A stretch of DNA of 64,000 nt from an uncultured Porphyromonadaceae bacterium (GTDB lineage Bacteria > Bacteroidota > Bacteroidia > Bacteroidales > Coprobacteraceae): assembly GCA_900545915.1 (NCBI GenBank), contig URAV01000015.1, forward strand, positions 1-64,000, given 5' to 3'. A program made the translations under genes and the position numbers. A model generated the notes under the pieces. That model was not told where the DNA came from. It saw only the letters and a program-made list of their open reading frames with translations, and made no database searches. Positions 54,401 through 62,585 of the stretch are shown here, piece after piece. Every line of letters begins with the position of its first letter. The first letter of the stretch is position 1.

Positions 54401-54737
54401 TGGTTCTTATAGCCCGAACACCAAACTCGTTACAGCTCAGGTTTACTATAAAGAATATTACGATCAAAATGTAGAAGCCAGCTTATTCGACGCTTCATTT
54501 TTAAAAATCCGGGAGATTCGCATAGAGTATGAGTTCAGCAAAAAATTACTTCGCAAGACGCCATTAAGCTATGCCTCTATTGCTCTATATGGCAGGAATC
54601 TTTTCTGTTTCACGGATTATCCGGTTTTTGATCCTGAAACAGCTGCACTGGATGGCGGGAATATCGTTGTCGGAATCGAAGCCGGATCACTACCATCGAC
54701 CCGTTCTTTCGGTATAAACTTAAACGTGAGTTTTTAA
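51495..54737 (+). CDS. SusC/RagA-type TonB-dependent transporter (no STN)
   Basis: A 1080-residue outer-membrane importer with a signal peptide (ALTVHAQ). A CarboxypepD_reg-like domain (VIKGKVIDKNDLPLTGVNVSVKG), the SusC motif VVVTALGIKRNERGLGYST, plug and barrel follow. Unlike the divergent SusC, it lacks the STN domain and so cannot signal through FecR in the usual way. It leads a plus-strand set of SusD, an unknown secreted protein and a phosphoesterase. Its substrate is unknown; a related but distinct glycoconjugate is likely. Confidence 0.94.
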   Translation: MTKKAFILLLNLMALTVHAQTVIKGKVIDKNDLPLTGVNVSVKGTNQGTITDIDGNFSLTCKGTPKNTDMIIFNFLGYETKTIPYEKMKQNGTIRLKEKNVSLNDVVVTALGIKRNERGLGYSTSKLNGDEITQTISTNWSQGLVGKVAGLSINAPSGPLGSTRISLRGDVSLNQGGNNALIVVDGVPMSAPLLNSGNAIAATSEASIDFGNGFSDLNPDDIESVQVLKGASATALYGSRAANGVIMITTKNGSEQNKKLGISFSSNTSVENVLMWPDYQYEFGQGQASNIGPEGSIYAGQHYYSYGDAPDGTYTGNGGTSSAFGPRFEGQLFYQYDKDKQDRADEPTPWRAYKNNRKDLFRLGYTTTNSLSISGNNDRGSVRASLTHTKNNWILPNTGFQRVTATLSGQQQVSRLLSLNYRTTYTWRKSDNLPSVGYSSNSIAYFLIFQNPSIDLDWYRTMWIKGEENVTQSQPFSKNIGNPFVTLYECVNPTEKHSNISMLSANLKLNNHFDFMIRSAFQMENDIREQHRPVSTVGFAKGYFKTQNIFNYELNSDVLLTYHNSFSNGLTLNAAAGGNMMVYKVNMLSNAANGLITPGVYKLANAISSIEWDQKILNKRVNSVYFTANLAYKNKLFLDVTGRNDWSSTLPKKNNSFFYPSVSVSTLLNEWIMMPDKINLLKLRASWAQVGNDTDPYKTSQYYETTNFAGSVKLPSTLFNADFKPEISTNYEVGMDFRTFNNRLGIDFSYYLNRTKNQILDAPMDPTTGYSKATINSGTVQNMGYEIELNAMPIITNNFRWTTRFNWSKNKNKILSLSETADENQLISKIGPASIIGRVGGTVGDIWGYKFKRTEDGQMIIDESGLPVLTDEIEYAGSAYPAWKAGWYNEFKYKNFKLGILIDGQYGGKIFSATNMRLGIQGKIKATLNGRLPGTPLYISGDDPRITDAGLSPIGGLYVVAPGVVENSDGSYSPNTKLVTAQVYYKEYYDQNVEASLFDASFLKIREIRIEYEFSKKLLRKTPLSYASIALYGRNLFCFTDYPVFDPETAALDGGNIVVGIEAGSLPSTRSFGINLNVSF

Positions 54738-54756
54738 TTGATCAAAAAATATCTAT

Positions 54757-56181
54757 ATGAAAAAAAGTATTAAAAACATTCTATTGGGAGGAGCGATCAT
54801 CAGTTGTCTGCTATCGGCATGTACTCCGTTTGACGAATTGAATGCAGACCCGACCCGACTCAATGAAGCCAATCCGGGCTCTTTTTTAGACCCGATACTA
54901 TATAATATATCTATTTTCGGCTGGAAAGGGTTCAACGACTATACTTATGAATTGATGGGAAATGTCATCGACTATCGGGGAACAAACGGTCTGGGATGGT
55001 GGTATGTTTCCGATAGTGAAGGAGACAAGACATGGAGCACCTACTACCAATGGCTGGCAAACGCCAAAGCTATGGAAAAAGAAGCCATAACATTAAATGA
55101 ACCTAATTACCAAGCAGTATCGAAAGTATTGCAATGCTACATGTTCGATATTTTGGTTTCGACTTTTGGTGATATACCGTATATAGAAGCTTGTCGCGGT
55201 GACGAACAAATTTATTATCCTGCTTTTGATAAACAAATAGATATATATACATATATTCTGCAAGAATTGGAAAAAGCCAATTCATTGTTCGATACATCCG
55301 ACAATTTAAGATACAACACATCTGGAGATTTGCTTTATATGACTACCGACGGCACAGGTATTCTGAAATGGAAAAAATTCGGAAACTCATTACGATTACG
55401 GATTTTGCTAAAGTTGTTGAATACTCCGGAATTCGATGCTGAAACCGAGATACAGAAAATAATAAACGACCCGGATTCCTACCCTGTTTTCGAGTCGAAT
55501 GACGATGCGGCATGGGTCAATATATCCGGAGTATATCCTCAAGAAGGTCCTTTGGACAGACCCAACAATATAGCCAGCTATCGGGCATGTTCTGAATTTG
55601 TTATCAACACGTTAAAGACTTGGAACGATCCGAGACTTCCGATATTCGCGACAAAACAAGGGGATGATTATATCGGATGGCCGGCAGGTTTTGCTGTACA
55701 GCCAAGCGGGAAAGCCTCAGCTCCTCCCAAAACGTTAGCTACCGCCCCTATGAAACTAGTCTTGATGTCGTATGCAGAATTATCCTTTATCAAAGCTGAA
55801 TTAGCCCAAAAAGGGATTATCAGTGAAGATCCCCGGATGGCTTATGAAAATGGAGTAAAAGCATCTATCGAGCAATGGGGAGGAGTAATGCAAGAAGATT
55901 ATTTCGATAACCCGGAAACTGCGTATAATGGAACATTAGAAAGAATTATGACTCAAAAATACTTTGCCCTCTATTTCTGTGACTATCAACAGTGGTTTGA
56001 ATATAATCGTACCAGACTTCCCCATATTCCCAAAGGTGACGGAATCCCCGAAAATCAAGAAATAGCGCACCGTCTCAAATACCCGGCAATTTTACAACGG
56101 ACCAATTTAAAAAATTATCAGAAAGCCAAAGAAAATATGGGTGGTGATAATTTTACGATAAAACTTATTTGGCAACAATAG
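54757..56181 (+). CDS. SusD-like (SusD-like_2) lipoprotein
   Basis: A 474-residue lipoprotein (signal ending SCLLSAC). SusD-like_2 features are present: the start FDELNADPTRLNEANPG, the central ILKWKKFGNSLRLRILLKLL block and the C-terminal TLERIMTQKYFALYFCDYQQW. It pairs with the SusC gene 19 bases upstream. It differs strongly from the SusD of the minus-strand set, so the two pairs are not a recent duplication. Confidence 0.9.
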   Translation: MKKSIKNILLGGAIISCLLSACTPFDELNADPTRLNEANPGSFLDPILYNISIFGWKGFNDYTYELMGNVIDYRGTNGLGWWYVSDSEGDKTWSTYYQWLANAKAMEKEAITLNEPNYQAVSKVLQCYMFDILVSTFGDIPYIEACRGDEQIYYPAFDKQIDIYTYILQELEKANSLFDTSDNLRYNTSGDLLYMTTDGTGILKWKKFGNSLRLRILLKLLNTPEFDAETEIQKIINDPDSYPVFESNDDAAWVNISGVYPQEGPLDRPNNIASYRACSEFVINTLKTWNDPRLPIFATKQGDDYIGWPAGFAVQPSGKASAPPKTLATAPMKLVLMSYAELSFIKAELAQKGIISEDPRMAYENGVKASIEQWGGVMQEDYFDNPETAYNGTLERIMTQKYFALYFCDYQQWFEYNRTRLPHIPKGDGIPENQEIAHRLKYPAILQRTNLKNYQKAKENMGGDNFTIKLIWQQ

Positions 56182-56200
56182 AAACTTTATCCAATAGATT

Positions 56201-56731
56201 ATGAAAACAATAATTATAATTTGTCTCTGGGGGCTAACCCTTCCTTGCTTTTGTCTCGATAAAACAGCAAATGAGATCATTTCAAAAAGAAATGTAGAAA
56301 ATATAGATTCTGAGAAAAAAGAAACTTCCAAAAAGAAATACACTTTTCTGATATATGAGAGTGAAAATAAAAGCACATTCAATATTCCCCATTATCTGGG
56401 AGAACCTTGCGCTTCCAAATGGAGTGCTTTCCAGACAAACTATACTCGTGTATATGACCAAAACATCGGTTTTTCCAATACGACCGTAGAATTTGCCAAA
56501 CCGGCAGTTTATCACGCTGTAACGAAAATAAACAAGTATGTAATAAGATCAGTAAAAAAGGGGAAAATGACAAAAGAAAAAGCCTCAAAACTATTATGTT
56601 ATATACTGGATTGTGCCAACACGATCATATACGAGCCCGACACAAAAGCATTAGAAGAAGAACTGTCCTCTACAAAGGAAACGTCTCTCTTAATAAACAT
56701 CTTTAAACAAATAGAACTTGTTAAAGCATAA
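56201..56731 (+). CDS. Secreted protein of unknown function in the second SusCD operon
   Basis: A 176-residue protein with a signal peptide (MKTIIIICLWGLTLPCFC). A Lys/Glu-rich segment and a mixed alpha/beta domain follow (YTFLIYESENKSTFNIPHYL, KEKASKLLCYILDCANTIIY). I recognise no family. It sits 19 bases after the SusD gene and 42 before the phosphoesterase, so it is probably co-transcribed. It may be a substrate-binding or accessory surface protein, but nothing in the sequence proves this. Confidence 0.65.
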   Translation: MKTIIIICLWGLTLPCFCLDKTANEIISKRNVENIDSEKKETSKKKYTFLIYESENKSTFNIPHYLGEPCASKWSAFQTNYTRVYDQNIGFSNTTVEFAKPAVYHAVTKINKYVIRSVKKGKMTKEKASKLLCYILDCANTIIYEPDTKALEEELSSTKETSLLINIFKQIELVKA

Positions 56732-56773
56732 TAAAATATTGGTTATTTCATCGCAAAACAAATCAATCAGAAA

Positions 56774-58201
56774 ATGAAAAAATTAAAATTAGTATTGCTT
56801 TGGCTCGGGATATTCGGTTTTTGGACTGTGAACCAAGCCTCCCAAGCCCAAACACCTATAAACGGGAAAGTCGTAGATACACAAAACCGTCCTATACCCG
56901 GTGTAGTAGTCAATAATGGCATAAATTTTACAGTTACCGACCAAAACGGAACGTATTCATTGCCTACCGATATAGAAAAATGCCGCCATATCAGCATTTC
57001 AGTTCCGGCCGACTATTATATTCCGGTTAACGAACTGAACCTTATAGAATTTTATAAACCGATAAAAAAAGAAAAAAGTTCAGACTCGTATAATTTTACA
57101 TTAAAGAAAAGAGAACGGATCGAAAAAAAGTTTACCTATCTCGTTTTTTCAGACCCTCAGCCTAAGAACGATTTTCACTTTGTCCGTTTCTTTACAGAAA
57201 CTGTCCCCGATGTAAAAAAATTCTTAAATACCAAACAAGGAGATGTTTATGGGTTTGTTGAAGGAGACATCGTCAGTGATGCTCTACACCTATACCCATT
57301 ATACACCAGTGCTGTCGCTTCATGGAATATCCCTATGATGCATGTTATAGGTAACCATGACTTCGATCAAAAATTTGCGGCATTCAGCCATACAGGAAAC
57401 AAGAAGAAATATGCAGAGCATGAATACGAATCTTTTTTCGGACCGACAGACTATTCTCTGAATATAGGAGATATTCATATCATTTGCATGAAAGATATCG
57501 ATTACTTGGGAAATAAAAAATACAATACTCGTTTCTTAAAAGAACAACTGGAATGGCTAAAAAAAGATTTGAGCTATGTAAAACCCGGAAGTACCGTCTT
57601 TTTAAATGTGCATGTTCCTTTGTTTAATATGCTCAACGATAGTCAATCCAATACAAAAGAAGTTTTATCCATACTCGAAAAATACAACGTTCACATTTTC
57701 TCAGGACATACACACTTTCATAAAAATGAAATCTTGACAAATAATATTTATGAACACAATGTAGGAGCGGTATGCGGATTCCATTGGCAAGGAAACAGCA
57801 GCCGTTGTGGTACGCCGAACGGATATATGGTCGTCGATGTAGATGGAGATAATATTCTCTGGCACTTTAAGCCGACAGGTCACGATTTGAGTTATCAATT
57901 CAAAATATATAAACCCGGAGAATTTTCCTCTCAAACGGAATATATCGTCGCAAACGTTTGGGATTGGGATAATACCTATAAAATAAATTGGTATGAAGAC
58001 GGTATTTTGAAAGGATCAATGGAACAATTCTCGGATATCGATCAGGATTTCATCGATTCCGGCAGAGTAAAAGTTTATAGAACAGATCATCTATTCCGGG
58101 CAAAACCTTCCTCTACAGCAAAAGAAATTAAAATCGAAGTCATCAATCGATTCGAAGAAACATACACCAAAACAATAGAATTATTAATAAATACGAAATA
58201 A
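56774..58201 (+). CDS. Calcineurin-like metallophosphoesterase, exported
   Basis: A 475-residue exported protein. An N-terminal MetallophosN-like beta domain (INGKVVDTQNRPIPGVVVNNG) precedes the metallophosphatase core and a C-terminal beta domain. Metal-site motifs are FSDPQ (Asp127; Gln129 where many relatives have His), EGDIVSD (Asp165), GNHDFD (193-198), NVHVP and SGHTHFH. It probably hydrolyses a phosphomonoester or diester outside the cytoplasm. The setting after SusCD suggests a phosphorylated glycan or glycolipid such as phosphomannose, which is an inference. It ends the plus-strand operon. Confidence 0.88.
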   Translation: MKKLKLVLLWLGIFGFWTVNQASQAQTPINGKVVDTQNRPIPGVVVNNGINFTVTDQNGTYSLPTDIEKCRHISISVPADYYIPVNELNLIEFYKPIKKEKSSDSYNFTLKKRERIEKKFTYLVFSDPQPKNDFHFVRFFTETVPDVKKFLNTKQGDVYGFVEGDIVSDALHLYPLYTSAVASWNIPMMHVIGNHDFDQKFAAFSHTGNKKKYAEHEYESFFGPTDYSLNIGDIHIICMKDIDYLGNKKYNTRFLKEQLEWLKKDLSYVKPGSTVFLNVHVPLFNMLNDSQSNTKEVLSILEKYNVHIFSGHTHFHKNEILTNNIYEHNVGAVCGFHWQGNSSRCGTPNGYMVVDVDGDNILWHFKPTGHDLSYQFKIYKPGEFSSQTEYIVANVWDWDNTYKINWYEDGILKGSMEQFSDIDQDFIDSGRVKVYRTDHLFRAKPSSTAKEIKIEVINRFEETYTKTIELLINTK

Positions 58202-58210
58202 TGCAGTTAG

Positions 58211-58253
58211 AATAAACAACGGTTGTATTCAAAAAATACAACCGTTGTTTATT
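58211..58253. terminator. Bidirectional terminator between phosphoesterase and FecR genes
   Basis: A perfect 19-bp inverted repeat (58211-58229 with 58235-58253) centres on a 5-base loop. It has the core AACAACGGTTGT/ACAACCGTTGTT and lies between convergent genes. Confidence 0.85.
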
Positions 58254-58270
58254 CCTAAGCTTCTCTAATA

Positions 58271-59275
58271 CTATTTCTCGACTGGATAAATAAATATCCG
58301 CCTTTTCCCATCAAAAGAATATGAAACAGGATTTGTTTTCGAAATCAAACGCAATATTTCTTCCAGAGGTTCTTCACGTACGGTAAACGTATAGGCAAAA
58401 TTGTCACTCACCTGCGGATCGACCTCTATCTCTACATTATACCATCTCGACAAATATTTACAAACCTGAGCAAGAGATTCCCCTTCGAATCTCACGATTT
58501 CGGTTGCCCAAGATGCCGTATAAGCGACATCGTCTTTCTCGACACTTAAAGCAGAAAGCCTTTTATTGTAAATACCCGTCTGATCAGGTTTCAAGAATGT
58601 TTTCTGGTTTTCATCGGTATATAACGCAACCGATCCTTCCAATAAACTAACCAATATGTTTTCTTTTCCGGAAAAACATTCTACATTAAACCGTGTCCCA
58701 TAAACCTGAACATTTAATTTATCGGCATTTACGATAAAAGGTTTATCGACATTTTTCGTTACAGAGAAAAATGCCTCTCCATTTAACGAAACCCGACGTT
58801 CTTTCTCTCCGAAATCATTATTATAGGACAATGTTGTATTGTTATGTAACCACACCTCCGTCCCATCCGGAAGAATAACTTTTGATTTTCCGCTTATAGT
58901 CGAATATGTCTGTGCTAAACAAGGTTTATCGACAATATTGACTTTCCATAAAAAAAGTGTTGTCGAAAATAACAAAACAAGCAGGATCGATGCTGCAACA
59001 GCAAATGTACGCCAATGAGAACGAAAAGAAAAACGTTTAGGATTTTCAGTTTTTTGCTGCATCCGTTCCTTCATTTTTGTCCAATAATATTGTGTATCAG
59101 GATTATAATCCGAAACTTCTGCCACAATTTCTTGCCACATTTTTTGCAACGAGCTGAATATCTCTTGGTTCTTATCCTCTTTCAACCAAATTGCAAATAG
59201 TTTTTCTTCTTCATCCGAAGTTTTCCTATTCAGATGTTTAATGATTAAATACCAAGGAATTATATCTACTTTCAT
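58271..59275 (-). CDS. FecR-family anti-sigma factor
   Basis: A 334-residue inner-membrane regulator. A cytoplasmic N-terminal part binds the sigma factor, and a membrane helix lies at about 90-111. The periplasmic FecR domain includes VILPDGTEVWLHNNTTLSY and RRVSLNGEAFFSVTK, and a C-terminal DUF4974-like domain includes VREEPLEEILRLISKTNP. It should hold the sigma factor inactive until the STN domain of a loaded SusC contacts it. It follows the sigma gene on the same strand (113-base gap). Confidence 0.94.
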   Translation of the reverse strand: MKVDIIPWYLIIKHLNRKTSDEEEKLFAIWLKEDKNQEIFSSLQKMWQEIVAEVSDYNPDTQYYWTKMKERMQQKTENPKRFSFRSHWRTFAVAASILLVLLFSTTLFLWKVNIVDKPCLAQTYSTISGKSKVILPDGTEVWLHNNTTLSYNNDFGEKERRVSLNGEAFFSVTKNVDKPFIVNADKLNVQVYGTRFNVECFSGKENILVSLLEGSVALYTDENQKTFLKPDQTGIYNKRLSALSVEKDDVAYTASWATEIVRFEGESLAQVCKYLSRWYNVEIEVDPQVSDNFAYTFTVREEPLEEILRLISKTNPVSYSFDGKRRIFIYPVEK

Positions 59276-59388
59276 TCTTAAATTCTTATATCATTTACGC
59301 ATTTAATATTCTCTATATAAATGTCGTCTTATTAGAATGACACATCAGATAACTCAAACCCTTAGATCCTGTCGTAAATTTTAATTTT

Positions 59389-59940
59389 TTACCATATATA
59401 AGAATATGTTTCACCAAGGTATTTCCTTATCATCTTCAAAGCCTTGGTTATCTGTGCCTCAACCGTTTTTACCGAAATCTGCATTTCTTTGGCAATTTCT
59501 TGATTAGACAAATGTTCCTCCCGACTTTTCCGAAAAACCTCTCCACATTTCTCCGGCAAACTCAAAACCGCCTCTTCAATAATACGATTCAGTTCATTCA
59601 CCTCAACACTCGTATCCTCTAAACAAGCATCATACCCACTTTCTTCTATGGAACAAGTATTCTTACGATCCCGAATATTATTCAGACATTTATTTCGTGC
59701 AGCTTGAAACAAATAAGCTTTAAACGTCAATTTGATCTCTAAAGTAGCTCGGTTTTCCCAAACATAAGTAAATATATCCAGAGCCATTTCTTCTACTTCT
59801 TGCTGATTCTTTACATATAGATACATAAAACGACACAATGGCGAGAAATAACGGTCAAATATATATTTGAAAGCTTTCTCATCATCCGCTTTTAATAAAT
59901 TCAGCAATAAAATATCATTCAATTCATTCTCGGATACCAT
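59389..59940 (-). CDS. ECF-type RNA polymerase sigma-70 factor
   Basis: A 183-residue ECF sigma factor. Sigma region 2 is DEKAFKYIFDRYFSPLCRFMYLYV through EMALDIFTYVWENR, and region 4 is LPEKCGEVFRKSREEHLSNQEIAKEMQISVKTVEAQ. I use the ATG at 59940; a GTG six codons earlier is possible. With FecR it forms the switch for one or both SusCD sets. Its own primary-type -7 box lies upstream at 60059-60066, inside a striking 21-bp inverted repeat pair. Confidence 0.94.
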   Translation of the reverse strand: MVSENELNDILLLNLLKADDEKAFKYIFDRYFSPLCRFMYLYVKNQQEVEEMALDIFTYVWENRATLEIKLTFKAYLFQAARNKCLNNIRDRKNTCSIEESGYDACLEDTSVEVNELNRIIEEAVLSLPEKCGEVFRKSREEHLSNQEIAKEMQISVKTVEAQITKALKMIRKYLGETYSYIW

Positions 59941-60035
59941 ATTTTTGAATATTTCCACACTATAAGCATAATATATGCCTATTCCCGATCAAACTATGGA
60001 GATTTTATTATCGCGATTCAAGGATACTACAGCCC

Positions 60036-60184
60036 AAATAATCGTACGTCTATTTGCACAAAAGTAATTTATTTTTTCTTTCAATTATTTTTCTTCTTAA
60101 AAAAATATACGTCAATTACTTATTAATTATATCTCAATTTATCTTCTCGGTATAAATACAATCCAAATAGACGTACGATTATTT
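60036..60184. repeat. 21-bp perfect inverted repeat bracketing the ECF sigma promoter
   Basis: The left arm (60036-60056) and right arm (60164-60184) are exact reverse complements over 21 bases, separated by 107 bases. Each arm is itself nearly palindromic, in the form AATAnnCGTACGnnTATT. No target-site duplication flanks the pair. This fits two binding sites for one dimeric regulator better than a transposon end. Confidence 0.8.
60059..60066 (-). promoter_or_regulatory. -7 element of the ECF sigma gene
   Basis: On the minus strand TACTTTTG matches TAnnTTTG; a weak TTG lies about 19 bases upstream of it. The left arm of the 21-bp repeat starts two bases downstream, so a bound protein there would cover the transcription start. 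Confidence 0.55.
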
Positions 60185-60210
60185 AGACTAAATAAATACC
60201 AGGAACAACA

Positions 60211-60254
60211 GAAAAATCCTGTTCTTATCGGTAGCGATTACCGACAAGAACAGG
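60211..60254 (-). terminator. GH92 terminator
   Basis: On the minus strand CCTGTTCTTGTCGGTA pairs with TACCGATAAGAACAGG (60239-60254 and 60218-60233, one mismatch) over a short loop, followed by ATTTTTC. Confidence 0.8.
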
Positions 60255-60296
60255 GAATTAATCAACATTTACCAATTGTAGAAATAAAAACAACTA

Positions 60297-62543
60297 TTAC
60301 TTTTTCAAAACAAATTTAATCGGTCCATTTTGCGTCAACTCATCATGAGTAATAAAATAACCTTTGATTTTTTTATCGTTCTGATCTACTCTATCTATAA
60401 AAATAGCATCAGAAGAAGGTCTTTCCGTTTCTATAATAATCTCTTTCTGTTTATAATATTTAGGATCGAGATGAATCGTTATCCGATCGAATAACGGAGA
60501 AGTAAGAGTATAACGAGGCAAGCCGGGACAATCGGGATAAAAACCCATCATACTGAAAACCGCCCAAGCAGACATCGTACCGGTATCGTCATTTCCCGGA
60601 ATGCCATCCGGTTGATTTTTAAAATACTTTTTCAGCAAACGGTTCACTTCTTTTTGTGTCCGCCATTCCTCTCCTTTAAATTGGCTGAACAAATATGGAT
60701 AAGCAATGTCTGGTTCATTAGCCGGATCATACAATCCTTCATCAAAAACACTCTGAAGTTTATCGATAAAAGGCTTTTTACCCCCCATAAGCTTCGTCAA
60801 TCCGGGTATATCGTGCGGAACATAAAATGTATAATTCCAAGCACTACCTTCATGAAAACCGGGATTAGGTTCGAAGTTCTCCCCTTGACGCGGATTAAAC
60901 GGCGAATAAAAGCTTCCATCCGGAAGAATAGGACGTAACGTACCGAATTCCTTACAATAATAATTTTTATACCCCAAAGAACGGTCATAGAACAATCGAG
61001 CATCATCTTTCTTTCCGAGAGACTCGGCAAGCTGAGAAAGGGCAAAATCAGCAATATAATACTCCAAAGCATGAGACACGGAATTATCATACTGTTCTCT
61101 CAACGGCACATATCCTTTTCCCAAATAATCGTCATTATCCGGACGCATCAGATTATTTTTTCCCGGAGTAGTAGCAGACTTTATCATCGCCTCATAAGCC
61201 GTATCTATATCGAAATCCCTCAATCCCCGCAACCATGTATCTGTTATCACAGGAATAGAAGGATCACCTTCCATCGTCAGTGTCTCCCGTCCATAAAGTT
61301 CCCATTTCGGTAACCAGCCATGTTCTTTATACATGTCTATCATCGTATTGACCATCGCCATCTGTTTCTCCGGATATACAAGAGAAAGAAACTGATGGAC
61401 ATTCCGATAAGTGTCCCATAATGAAAACACCGTATAACGATCACCCTTTGCCGTTTTTATCTGGTCGCTCTCCATTACCGGATATTGCCCGTTAACATCT
61501 TGCAAAATATTAGGATGGATCAAAATATGATATAATGCCGTATAAAAAACGACTTTATCATCATACGTACCGCCCTCTACCTCTATTTTCGAAAGTTCTT
61601 CGTTCCATTGCTTTCGGGCATCGGCTTTTACCTTCTCAAAATTAAAACCCGACTGTTCTTTGTCCAAATTTTCCCGAGCATTGGCAATGCTCACGAATGA
61701 CACTCCTATCTGAACCTCTATTTGTTCTCCGGATTGTGTATCAAATGTAAAAAATGCACCGACATCATCTCCCGACATCTCTTTTCCATAACGTGTGTAT
61801 AACTTGTATTTTCCGTTATCCTTATCCCATTCAGCTTCCACACCGGTCATCGGACGTTGCTTTTTCCAATAACCTGTTTGTATCGGACTTTTATTAACCC
61901 GCATAACAAAATAAATGGGAAATACTGCCTGAGGATTATAACAAAACGTTCCCAATAACTTAGAGCCTTCTATTTCCCGGTCATTCACACGTCTGAGAGT
62001 AGCTCCGCTCTCATTGGTAAGTCCCTCTCCCAGATTCATTAAAATATGACTTTTCCCCGCTGGAAATGTAAAGCGGGCAATAGAGGTACGAGGAGTTGCC
62101 GAAACCTCTGTCTTGATATTGTATTTTGTCAATACATTGGTATAATAACCCGGAGATGCCGCCTCATCGCGATAAGCACTGCCATATTCTTTGTAATCGA
62201 CATTTAACTCTCCGCAGGTAGGCATCAGCAAAAGACTTCCCAATTCGGGACATCCCACACCGCTAAGATTCACATGAGAAAATCCTGTAAAAAATTTGTT
62301 GTAATATTCATAAGGCGTTGACCACCAACGGGCATCCTTATCATACTTATTCGTTTCCGATCCCATCACATTAAACGGAACGACCGACATCAACCCGTTC
62401 GGACAAACTGCTCCGGGATTCGTCGTCCCGAAATTCGTCGTCCCGATAAACGGATTAACGAAATCAATAGGCTCCTGAGCCCGTAACCACGACGCGCTCA
62501 GGAGCATCAACACTACACATACTACACAAAAACATTTTTTCAT
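60297..62543 (-). CDS. GH92 alpha-mannosidase
   Basis: A 748-residue exported enzyme that removes alpha-linked mannose from N-glycans by calcium-dependent inversion. A signal peptide (CVVCVVLMLLSASWLRAQ) is followed by the N-terminal sandwich (VNPFIGTTNFG) and a helical catalytic domain. The catalytic regions read HEGSAWNYTFYVPHDI, NEPDIAYPYLFS and GNDDTGTMSAWAVFSMMGFYP, all intact. I prefer the ATG that opens the signal peptide; a start ten codons upstream is also possible. The linkage (alpha-1,2, -1,3 or -1,6) cannot be assigned. It lies just after GH130 and is probably co-transcribed. Confidence 0.95.
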   Translation of the reverse strand: MKKCFCVVCVVLMLLSASWLRAQEPIDFVNPFIGTTNFGTTNPGAVCPNGLMSVVPFNVMGSETNKYDKDARWWSTPYEYYNKFFTGFSHVNLSGVGCPELGSLLLMPTCGELNVDYKEYGSAYRDEAASPGYYTNVLTKYNIKTEVSATPRTSIARFTFPAGKSHILMNLGEGLTNESGATLRRVNDREIEGSKLLGTFCYNPQAVFPIYFVMRVNKSPIQTGYWKKQRPMTGVEAEWDKDNGKYKLYTRYGKEMSGDDVGAFFTFDTQSGEQIEVQIGVSFVSIANARENLDKEQSGFNFEKVKADARKQWNEELSKIEVEGGTYDDKVVFYTALYHILIHPNILQDVNGQYPVMESDQIKTAKGDRYTVFSLWDTYRNVHQFLSLVYPEKQMAMVNTMIDMYKEHGWLPKWELYGRETLTMEGDPSIPVITDTWLRGLRDFDIDTAYEAMIKSATTPGKNNLMRPDNDDYLGKGYVPLREQYDNSVSHALEYYIADFALSQLAESLGKKDDARLFYDRSLGYKNYYCKEFGTLRPILPDGSFYSPFNPRQGENFEPNPGFHEGSAWNYTFYVPHDIPGLTKLMGGKKPFIDKLQSVFDEGLYDPANEPDIAYPYLFSQFKGEEWRTQKEVNRLLKKYFKNQPDGIPGNDDTGTMSAWAVFSMMGFYPDCPGLPRYTLTSPLFDRITIHLDPKYYKQKEIIIETERPSSDAIFIDRVDQNDKKIKGYFITHDELTQNGPIKFVLKK

Positions 62544-62585
62544 AGGGAAGGTATATCGTGATGTCTTATACATACTCTCTATTCT

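Larger units (their letters stand above)
59941..60296. other. Regulatory spacer between the ECF sigma gene and GH92
   Basis: This 356-bp stretch holds the sigma -7 box (60059-60066), a 21-bp inverted repeat pair (60036-60056, 60164-60184), an AT-rich core between them and the GH92 terminator (60211-60254). It has no open reading frame of note. Confidence 0.7.

Noticed and set aside
60036..60184. Reading the 21-bp inverted repeat as a small transposable element
   Set aside because: No target-site duplication flanks the arms and each arm is itself near-palindromic, which fits operators better. A search for other copies would settle it.
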